Positions 24,031 through 30,595 of a DNA stretch of 54,820 bases are shown here, piece after piece. The number at the start of each line of letters is the position of its first letter. The first letter of the stretch is position 1. The stretch is from Rhizobiaceae bacterium. Lineage in GTDB: Bacteria > Pseudomonadota > Alphaproteobacteria > Rhizobiales > Rhizobiaceae. Made by a program: the position numbers and the translations under genes. The notes beneath the pieces were generated by a model that did no database searches, was not told the DNA's origin, and saw nothing but the letters and a program-made list of their open reading frames with translations. Where the stretch lies: the NCBI GenBank assembly GCA_027483885.1, contig JAIXTO010000178.1:1-54820 (forward strand), given 5' to 3'.

Positions 24031-24172
24031 TCCGGTTTCGCCCGCCAGGCCCCATCGGCATGACGTCAAATCGTGCCCGGCCTGACGTTCCTGTTGCCTA
24101 TCTCCTATCGATATTCTAGCTGTAGCTGAATTTAGATTATTCTGAAATAACCGACCGCAGGGTGGACCGCAC

Positions 24173-25411
24173 GTGATCCAGTTCGCGCTTCTCTATGGAC
24201 TGGGCTTTCTCAGCGCCACGCTCCTGGTCCTGGTGCTGGCGCCCGCCGTCCATCGCCGCGTCGTGCGCTACACGGAAAACCGCCTGAAGGCGACGATGCC
24301 GATCAGCCCGGCGGAAGTGCGCGCCCAGCGCGACATGGCGCGGGCCGTTTATGCTGCGGAAAACGCCCGCACACGGCAGGAGTTGACCGAGGAGCGCGAT
24401 CGCAATGTCTCGCTGCAGCTGCGCTTCGACCGGCTGAGCGGCGAAGCAGCACACCTGCATGCCAGCCATCACGACATGCAGATCCAGGTGAGCGACATGA
24501 GCGTGGAGGCCGCCGACCTGCGCTCCAGGCTCCGGCGCGAGGAAGGCCTGATCCAGCAGTTGAAGCAGTCGCTGGCGACCGTGGAAATGACGGTGGCGAC
24601 CAAAAACGCTGAAATCGACACGCTGCGCAAGCGCATCCAGAAACTGACCGGCGATCTCGACCACCTGAACATCGATCTCTCCACCCGCGACAGTACCGCC
24701 GACAGCCTGAAGCAGCGCGCGGCGGCGCTGCGTGAAGAACGCGAAGTGCTGCGCAACGACCTGAAGCTGATGACCACCCGCGCCAGGGATGCCGAACAAC
24801 GCCTGGTACAGGAGGAAGCCCGCGCCGTGCGGCTTGAGGAAAAGCTGATGCGCGAAATCGCCCAGAAGGCCGACACGCAGGAGGCGCTCGATCGCCGGCT
24901 GCAGGAAATCGAGCAATTGCGCGGCCGCAGTGGCGCGGACGACGGCGAATGGCGCGAGCCGGTGACCGGCAGTTATCCCCTTCCCCGCAAGAAGATAGCA
25001 GCCGTCGAAAAACACGCGCTGACGGCGCGCAAGCGCCGCACCGGCAAACAGAGCCCTGAAGACAGCACGCCTGCATCCCCCGCCGATCGGAGCGACCCAT
25101 CCATGCCCGACCTCAGCCCGTTTGAAGACGATATCCGCGCCCGCAGTGCAGCCCTTGGCGCCGAGCTTTCCCGCCCTGCCCCGCCCGAGGCGGATGAAGC
25201 GCTGCGGCGGGAACTGGCAACGATTGCCGCCGACATGGTGGCGCTGACGGCGGTTGCCGAAGGCCCGACCTCGCCGATCATCGCTATTCTGGATAAGGAT
25301 GCAGCGGCCGGCGAGGACAACCGCACACAGGATCCAGAAGCGGTTGATACAAAAAACCTTGCAGCCCGCGCCCGCCAGTCGATCGAGAGAATGCAGGCAT
25401 CCGACGCCTGA
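24173..25411 (+). CDS. Membrane-anchored coiled-coil protein of unknown function
   Basis: A 412-residue protein with a GTG start. One membrane helix sits at the very N-terminus (FALLYGLGFLSATLLVLVLA), followed by HRRVVRYTENRLKATMPISPAEVRAQRDMARA. A long coiled coil runs from about residue 60 to 245 (heptads such as EIDTLRKRIQKLTGDLDHLN), then a Pro/Ala/Glu-rich tail. It should sit in the inner membrane with the coiled coil in the cytoplasm. I do not recognise a named family. The segment after the helix looks conserved-type rather than random. It converges on trmH with 28 bp between stops. Confidence 0.75.
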   Translation: MIQFALLYGLGFLSATLLVLVLAPAVHRRVVRYTENRLKATMPISPAEVRAQRDMARAVYAAENARTRQELTEERDRNVSLQLRFDRLSGEAAHLHASHHDMQIQVSDMSVEAADLRSRLRREEGLIQQLKQSLATVEMTVATKNAEIDTLRKRIQKLTGDLDHLNIDLSTRDSTADSLKQRAAALREEREVLRNDLKLMTTRARDAEQRLVQEEARAVRLEEKLMREIAQKADTQEALDRRLQEIEQLRGRSGADDGEWREPVTGSYPLPRKKIAAVEKHALTARKRRTGKQSPEDSTPASPADRSDPSMPDLSPFEDDIRARSAALGAELSRPAPPEADEALRRELATIAADMVALTAVAEGPTSPIIAILDKDAAAGEDNRTQDPEAVDTKNLAARARQSIERMQASDA

Positions 25412-25439
25412 GTTTTGGCTGACGAACAGGAGTGCCGCT

Positions 25440-26273
25440 TCAGATGATGCCCTGGAGCCGCGAAATCTCGTAGAGCGCGATGCCGGTTGCCGTTGCGGCA
25501 TTCAGGCTGTCGAGGCCGGGCATCTGGGGAATGCGGGCATTGCGGAAGCGGGACAGAATCTCGGCCGGCAGCCCCTCGCCTTCGGTGCCCGTCACCAGCG
25601 CAATGCGCCGGTCGGCCGGGATGTGCCGGATATCGCTCTCCCCCTGCGGGGACAGGCCCCAGACGGCAAAGCCTTTTGCATCCACGGCTTCGAGAAGCGA
25701 CAGCGCGCTGCCGCCGCGCGCATAGGGCACCGAGAGCACCGAACCGACGGAAACGCGCAGCGCCTTGCGATAGAGCGGATCGCAGCAGGTTTCATCCAGC
25801 AGCACCGCCTGAGCCCCGAAGGCTGCGGCATTTCGAAAGATCGAGCCGATATTATCGTGGTTGGAAATGCCGCAGGCGACGATCACCAGCGCCGGCTCTT
25901 CTGCCCTGTCCAGCAGCTGGCTGGCCGATGGCGGATCGCTGCGTCGGCCAAGCGCCAGCACGCCCCGGTGCAGGTGAAAACCGGCAATGGCATCCAGCAC
26001 ACCGGCATCGGCCACATGAACCGGAACTTCTGGCGCAAATTCCGCCAGAAGATCGGCAAGGCCCGCCACGCGGTTTTCCAGCAGCAGGATCTTTTCAGCC
26101 GTGATGCCGCCTTTTCCTGCATTCGCCCTTGCCAGCATGCGCAGCACCACCGTGCCTTCTGCAATAAAACCGCCGCCCCGCCCGACGAGATCGCGTTCCC
26201 GGATATCGCGAAATTCTGCGATGCGCGGATCGGCGGCATCGGTGATGCGGATGAGCGGGCGGGCCTCTGTCAC
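25440..26273 (-). CDS. TrmH/SpoU-family RNA 2'-O-ribose methyltransferase
   Basis: A 277-residue SPOUT methyltransferase. The three SpoU motifs are present: NHDNIGSIFRNAAAFGA (motif 1), IALVTGTEGEGLP (motif 2) and IPQMPGLDSLNAATATGIALYE (motif 3). The N-terminal part resembles the RNA-binding domain of RlmB-type enzymes. It should methylate a ribose in tRNA or rRNA; the exact target is not evident. It starts with GTG, 2 bp after the stop of the small membrane protein gene upstream, so the two probably form an operon. Confidence 0.88.
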   Translation of the reverse strand: MTEARPLIRITDAADPRIAEFRDIRERDLVGRGGGFIAEGTVVLRMLARANAGKGGITAEKILLLENRVAGLADLLAEFAPEVPVHVADAGVLDAIAGFHLHRGVLALGRRSDPPSASQLLDRAEEPALVIVACGISNHDNIGSIFRNAAAFGAQAVLLDETCCDPLYRKALRVSVGSVLSVPYARGGSALSLLEAVDAKGFAVWGLSPQGESDIRHIPADRRIALVTGTEGEGLPAEILSRFRNARIPQMPGLDSLNAATATGIALYEISRLQGII

Positions 26274-26275
26274 GG

Positions 26276-26662
26276 TCAGCGTTCGCCAACCGTCACGTCG
26301 GCGACGATGCGACCGACCGAGAGATCGAAGATCAGCGCCTTGCGAACACCATCTACCACGCCATAAAACAGGATCTGGCTGCCGGAATTGGAGACCGACT
26401 GCACCTGAAAGCCCGGCGGCAGATGCGCGGTGACCGAGAGCGGCTGGTCTGCGGGCACGGCAAAACCGGCGGCAGTGGCAAGTGGCGCCTGCGTTTCCGA
26501 GGAATGGCGCACCTTGTAGACAACCGCCATCAACACCGCCATAAGGCTGACGAACATGATGCCACCGGACACGATCTGCAGGCGCACCATCTTGCGGCGG
26601 ACGTTATCCATCACCGGATCGAGCGGCGGCTCTTCCTGTTGCTCGGGTTCGAGATTGGCCAT
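26276..26662 (-). CDS. Small single-pass membrane protein upstream of trmH (DUF6476-like)
   Basis: A 128-residue protein: an acidic N-terminus with EPEQQEEPPLDPVMDNVRRK, one membrane helix (IVSGGIMFVSLMAVLMAVVY), then a periplasmic domain with PPGFQVQSVSNSGSQILFYG and KALIFDLSVGRIVADV. The start at 26662 is chosen because the upstream part of the longer open frame lies antisense to rluD. It is divergent from rluD across 42 bp and overlaps nothing. The DUF number is from memory; no function is known. Confidence 0.75.
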   Translation of the reverse strand: MANLEPEQQEEPPLDPVMDNVRRKMVRLQIVSGGIMFVSLMAVLMAVVYKVRHSSETQAPLATAAGFAVPADQPLSVTAHLPPGFQVQSVSNSGSQILFYGVVDGVRKALIFDLSVGRIVADVTVGER

Positions 26663-26704
26663 CGGGCAGAAGTCCTTCGCTCTAACTGTCATCGGGATGA
26701 ACAT

Positions 26705-27730
26705 ATGAACGACCCCTTTAACCAAGGCGCGACGCCAAGGAAAGTGCTGACTGCCGGCGAGGACGCGACAGGGCGGCTGGATGCATGGCTGACATCGGTG
26801 CTGGAGGGCGAGTTTTCCCGCAGTCGCCTGAAGGCGCTGATCGAACAAGGGGCGATCACGCTGAACGGCCAGACCTGCACCGAGCCGAAGAAAAAGATCG
26901 CCGTTGGCGACACGATCACCATCGACATGCCGGAGCCGGAAGACCCGGAACCGAAGGGTGAAAACATTCCGATCGAGGTTCTCTACGAGGACGAGGACCT
27001 GATCGTGCTGGTGAAGCCCGCCGGCCTTGTCGTGCATCCCGGCGCCGGCAACTGGACGGGAACGCTGGTCAACGCCCTCATCCACCATTGCGCCGGCAGC
27101 CTGTCGGGCATCGGTGGCGTCAAGCGTCCGGGCATCGTACACCGGCTCGACAAGGAGACGAGCGGCGTGATGGTGGTGGCGAAAAACGACATCGCCCATC
27201 GGCATCTGGCGGCGCAATTTGCAGACCACGGCCGCACCGGCGATCTGGAGCGGGCCTATGTCGCGCTCGTCTGGGGCCGCCCCCGCCAGCTGCGCGGCAC
27301 CATCGATGCGCCGCTTGGCCGCTCGGGTGCCGACCGCACCAAGCGCTCGGTCAAACGCGAGGATACCGACGATGCGCGCGAGGCAGTGACGCATTACGAA
27401 GTGACCGAGCGCTTTCACGAAAAGCCCGATTCGACCTGCCTTGCCTCGCTGGTGGAATGCCGGCTGGAAACCGGACGCACCCACCAGATCCGCGTCCACA
27501 TGGCCCATATCGGCCACCCGCTGATCGGCGATCCCGAATATGGCGCGGCCTTCAAGACCAAGGCGAACCTTCTGCCGGATGACGCAAAAGATGTGGTCAA
27601 CCGCTTCCACCGACAGGCGCTGCACGCCTTCCTTCTCGCCTTCGAACATCCACGCACCGGCGAGGTGATGGAGTTCAGGGCACCGGTGCCCGAGGATATG
27701 GAAGAACTGCTCATGGCGCTTCGCGCCTAA
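26705..27730 (+). CDS. rluD: 23S rRNA pseudouridine synthase RluD-type
   Basis: A 341-residue RluA-family pseudouridine synthase. An S4 RNA-binding domain (RLDAWLTSVLEGEFSRSRLKALIEQGAITLNG) precedes the catalytic domain with HRLDKETSG, where Asp149 is the nucleophile. ETGRTHQIRVHMAHIGHPLIGDPEYG follows further on. S4 plus this length points to RluD (23S helix 69 pseudouridines) rather than RluA. The start is the ATG at 26705, because the longer in-frame form runs into the divergent membrane protein gene. In many rhizobia rluD sits directly before rpoH; here a methyltransferase gene lies between. Confidence 0.9.
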   Translation: MNDPFNQGATPRKVLTAGEDATGRLDAWLTSVLEGEFSRSRLKALIEQGAITLNGQTCTEPKKKIAVGDTITIDMPEPEDPEPKGENIPIEVLYEDEDLIVLVKPAGLVVHPGAGNWTGTLVNALIHHCAGSLSGIGGVKRPGIVHRLDKETSGVMVVAKNDIAHRHLAAQFADHGRTGDLERAYVALVWGRPRQLRGTIDAPLGRSGADRTKRSVKREDTDDAREAVTHYEVTERFHEKPDSTCLASLVECRLETGRTHQIRVHMAHIGHPLIGDPEYGAAFKTKANLLPDDAKDVVNRFHRQALHAFLLAFEHPRTGEVMEFRAPVPEDMEELLMALRA

Positions 27731-27932
27731 GCGAGGCGCCTTTGTGACGGATCGCTCACTCAACGTGGGCGATGCCCTGGCCGTCAAAAACCCTTGAAAC
27801 ACCGCTAAATAACAACCATTGCGCGAATTCGACACTAAACGGTCTGTCCCCATTTCGGCGATCATAGGCGCCGCAATTTCGCTTTATTGTTCCATCCTCT
27901 TCATCAAGCGCAACAACAGGCAAGATTCGACA

Positions 27933-27960
27933 CGCTCTGCAGCCTATAAATTGCAGAGCG
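27933..27960. promoter_or_regulatory. Inverted repeat framing a -10-like box upstream of the methyltransferase
   Basis: Perfect 9-bp arms CGCTCTGCA / TGCAGAGCG with a 10-base spacer that contains TATAAA (27945-27950). It lies 55 bp before the ATG at 28016, in a 285-bp AT-richer gap. It could be an operator over a promoter or a leader hairpin. No good -35 box is visible. Confidence 0.45.
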
Positions 27961-28015
27961 CCGTCTGATACACCATCTGCATTGCGAGATGAAATTACAA
28001 CCGAGGGTATTCAGG

Positions 28016-28801
28016 ATGGATGGACAGGATCGAAAATTCATTTTCGACGCGCTGCAAAGCATCGAAGGATATATCGACCCACCGGATGCGCTGGTGTTTT
28101 CCACTCTCCTGCACGCCCAGACGCGTCAGAACATGGCCGGCGCGCTGGCTGAAATCGGTGTCTATTACGGCCGCTCCTATTATCTCATGCGCAAGATCGC
28201 CGGCAACGATAGTCCGATCCTTGCCATAGACCTCTTCGATCAGGAGGCGGGCGCCGACGGACAGCCGCAGCAATACCAGCGCTTTCTGGAAAACGGCCGG
28301 CGGCTGGGGCTCTCGGTCGATGAAAACCTCGTCATCAAGGGCGACAGCACGCAGCTGCGGGCAATCGACATTACCGACCGTGTGGGCGAAGTGCGCTTTT
28401 TCAGCATCGACGGCGGCCACCGCCTGCACCACGTGGCAGCCGACAGTGCGCTTGCCATGGCAACCCTTGCCGATCACGGCGTCATCGTTTTCGACGATAC
28501 GTTCAACCCGGCATGGCCGGAGGTCACGGTGGGCGTTGCGGATTTCCTGCGCACGCATCAGGATCGCTTTTCCTGCTTCTGCATGACGAAATACAAGACC
28601 TATGTCTGCCGCACGGCCCATCGCGCCTTCTACAACGATATCATCGCGTCAGCCGCTGGCCTTGCCGCCTTCGAACAGACCGATACCGATTTTCTCGGAT
28701 CGCGCGTCATTCGCCTTCACAACCCGATCGGTCGGCGTATGCTCTACGAATTGATGTGCCGATCCGGAATGCGGGCATTTTCCGAGCGCGCCTACCGGTA
28801 A
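28016..28801 (+). CDS. Class I SAM-dependent methyltransferase (Methyltransf_24-like)
   Basis: A 261-residue protein. Motif I is AEIGVYYGRSYYLMR with acidic AIDLFD after it. The later pair FFSIDGGHRLHHVAADSALA ... DHGVIVFDDTFNPAWPEV is the Methyltransf_24 signature, also seen in cephalosporin hydroxylase-like and sugar methyltransferases. ATG 28016 has a GAGG site at good spacing; an ATG at 27989 would add nine residues. It sits between rluD and rpoH, flanked by AT-richer spacers. Substrate unknown; possibly a cell-surface sugar. Confidence 0.75.
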   Translation: MDGQDRKFIFDALQSIEGYIDPPDALVFSTLLHAQTRQNMAGALAEIGVYYGRSYYLMRKIAGNDSPILAIDLFDQEAGADGQPQQYQRFLENGRRLGLSVDENLVIKGDSTQLRAIDITDRVGEVRFFSIDGGHRLHHVAADSALAMATLADHGVIVFDDTFNPAWPEVTVGVADFLRTHQDRFSCFCMTKYKTYVCRTAHRAFYNDIIASAAGLAAFEQTDTDFLGSRVIRLHNPIGRRMLYELMCRSGMRAFSERAYR

Positions 28802-28863
28802 GCGGTGATCCCAAGACCTTACGAAACCGTAACATCATAACAGGGACGTGACCGGCGCCAGCG

Positions 28864-28893
28864 CTTGAATCACCCAACGGCCGCACTTATCTG
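28864..28893 (+). promoter_or_regulatory. Candidate rpoH promoter
   Basis: CTTGAAT at 28864-28870 and a -10-like CTTATCT at 28886-28892, about 100 bp before rpoH. The CTTGAA element resembles heat-shock sigma -35 boxes; the spacing also suits a housekeeping promoter. Tentative. Confidence 0.35.
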
Positions 28894-28997
28894 TTAGCTG
28901 GATGGGTGCGGGGTCGAGGGAAAGCCCGCATCATACGGCTCGCCGAGCGGCTTATAACAGTCGAGGGAGCCGGAACACGATCAGAAGGGGGTGCTTT

Positions 28998-29900
28998 ATG
29001 GCCCGCAATTCTCTGCCTTCGATTACTGCCGGCGAAGCTGGCCTTAATCGTTATCTCGATGAAATCCGCAAGTTTCCGATGCTGGAGCCCCAGAAGGAAT
29101 ACATGCTTGCCAAGCGTTACTCCGAACATGGGGATCGCGACGCCGCACATCAACTCGTCACCAGCCATTTGCGCCTCGTTGCCAAGATCGCCATGGGCTA
29201 TCGCGGTTATGGCCTGCCGATCGGCGAAGTCGTGTCGGAGGGCAATGTCGGCCTGATGCAGGCGGTCAAGAAATTCGATCCGGAGCGCGGCTTCCGCCTG
29301 GCGACCTATGCCATGTGGTGGATCAAGGCCTCGATCCAGGAATATATCCTGCGCTCGTGGTCGCTCGTGAAAATGGGCACGACGGCGAACCAGAAGCGGC
29401 TGTTTTTCAACCTGCGTCGCCTCAAAGGTCGCATCCAGGCCATCGACGAAGGTGATCTGAAGCCCGACCAGGTGACGGAAATCGCCACCAAGCTGCGGGT
29501 CTCCGAGGAAGAAGTCGTTTCGATGAACCGTCGCCTGTCCGGTGATGCTTCGCTCAACGCACCGATCCGCGCTGCCGAAGGTGAGGCCGGCCAGTGGCAG
29601 GATTGGCTGGTGGACGAGCACGAAAGTCAGGAAGCCGTGCTCATCGAGCAGGACGAACTGGAAACCCGTCGGCGCATGCTCGACAAGGCGCTGAGCGTGC
29701 TCAACGAACGCGAACGCCGTATCTTCGAGGCCCGTCGCCTGTCGGAAGATCCGGTGACGCTGGAGGAATTGTCCACGGAATTCGACATCAGCCGCGAGCG
29801 CGTACGCCAGATCGAGGTGCGCGCGTTTGAAAAGGTGCAGGAAGCGGTGCAGCGGGAAGCGCTGGCTCAGGCCAAGGCACTGCGTGTGGTCGACGCCTGA
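28998..29900 (+). CDS. rpoH: RNA polymerase heat-shock sigma factor RpoH (sigma-32)
   Basis: A 300-residue sigma-70 family factor. Region 2 is EVVSEGNVGLMQAVKKFDPERGFRLATYAMWWIKASIQEYILRSW. The RpoH box follows as QKRLFFNLRRLK, diagnostic of sigma-32 rather than RpoD, and the region 4 helix-turn-helix is EELSTEFDISRERVRQIEVRAFEKV. It directs RNA polymerase to heat-shock promoters. The ATG at 28998 has an AAGGGGG ribosome site. A strong terminator follows at 29949. Confidence 0.97.
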   Translation: MARNSLPSITAGEAGLNRYLDEIRKFPMLEPQKEYMLAKRYSEHGDRDAAHQLVTSHLRLVAKIAMGYRGYGLPIGEVVSEGNVGLMQAVKKFDPERGFRLATYAMWWIKASIQEYILRSWSLVKMGTTANQKRLFFNLRRLKGRIQAIDEGDLKPDQVTEIATKLRVSEEEVVSMNRRLSGDASLNAPIRAAEGEAGQWQDWLVDEHESQEAVLIEQDELETRRRMLDKALSVLNERERRIFEARRLSEDPVTLEELSTEFDISRERVRQIEVRAFEKVQEAVQREALAQAKALRVVDA

Positions 29901-29948
29901 TCGAGGTGTCCAGCGAGCGTCAGGCTTCGCTTCCAATCGATAACCATC

Positions 29949-29973
29949 AAAGCCCGGCCCGTGCCGGGCTTTT
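29949..29973 (+). terminator. Rho-independent terminator of rpoH
   Basis: A 10-bp stem AAAGCCCGGC / GCCGGGCTTT with a CCGT loop, followed by T, 48 bp after rpoH. The A-run on the left lets it also act for the convergent fosX gene. Confidence 0.85.
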
Positions 29974-29994
29974 CCATTTCTGCCGGCCGATCAG

Positions 29995-30429
29995 TCAGGC
30001 CACCGTCACATCCTTGCCTTCGGCGTAGCGGCGCAGGCGCTCCTCGAGCGTGCCGGTATGCAGCTCGAACATGTGGTTGTCGTCGTCGTAGAAATAGATC
30101 GAGTGCCCCTCGCCTTCGACGCGGGCGCGCCCATCGCGCAGGTCAAGACCCAGCGCCTCGATGGCGGAAAGTCGCTCCGCCACTTCATCGTCGCGGATCT
30201 TGAAGGCGACGTGGTTATAGCTTCGGGCCATCACAGTGGCGCCCTCCATGATGGCAATCCACACCTGCGCACTCCCCTCGCCGACGAGGAAAAACCGCTC
30301 CTTCGACAGGGAGAACTGCTGTGCGCTACCGTCATAGACCTTGCGCGCCTTCAGCACCGCCGTGAGGATTTCCTCCATACGGTCGAGGTTTTTAGTCACG
30401 AAGGTGATGTGGCTCAAACCGTCCGCCAT
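29995..30429 (-). CDS. fosX: FosX-type fosfomycin epoxide hydrolase
   Basis: A 144-residue vicinal-oxygen-chelate protein. It starts MADGLSHITFVTKNLDRM and has FSLSKERFFLVGEG, SYNHVAFKI and YFYDDDNHMFELHTGTLEERL, the FosX pattern. Metal ligands are His7, His73 and Glu122. Glu44, the general base I recall as separating water-using FosX from thiol-using FosA/FosB, is present. The enzyme opens the fosfomycin epoxide with water in the cytoplasm. Base composition matches its neighbours and no mobile element is near, so it looks like an intrinsic chromosomal gene, as in Mesorhizobium. Confidence 0.88.
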   Translation of the reverse strand: MADGLSHITFVTKNLDRMEEILTAVLKARKVYDGSAQQFSLSKERFFLVGEGSAQVWIAIMEGATVMARSYNHVAFKIRDDEVAERLSAIEALGLDLRDGRARVEGEGHSIYFYDDDNHMFELHTGTLEERLRRYAEGKDVTVA

Positions 30430-30533
30430 TGCTGCTCTCCCGCTTGCCAGAACCGCCCCTTGCAATAGCAACGGTTCCTTCCACCTTGGTCGCGATGATG
30501 GCGGCAGGATGACGTTTTGGAACACCGCACACG

Positions 30534-30566
30534 AAAAAATCCGCCGGGCGAACCCGGCGGATTTTT
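30534..30566 (-). terminator. Rho-independent terminator after the large Ala/Pro-rich gene
   Basis: A 14-bp stem AAAAATCCGCCGGG / CCCGGCGGATTTTT with a CGAA loop, 30 bp past the stop at 30596 on the minus strand, ending in a U-tract. It is symmetric and can work both ways. Confidence 0.88.
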
Positions 30567-30595
30567 GATAGAGTTTCAAGCTCTGGAGCGAGACC

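Noticed and set aside
26276..27865. 529-codon minus-strand frame spanning rluD and the small membrane protein
   Set aside because: Only its last 128 codons (from 26662) look like a real protein; the rest is antisense to the well-conserved rluD.
29995..30429. Recently acquired antibiotic resistance gene
   Set aside because: No mobile element, no shift in base composition, and shared terminators with neighbouring core genes; FosX is commonly intrinsic in rhizobia.
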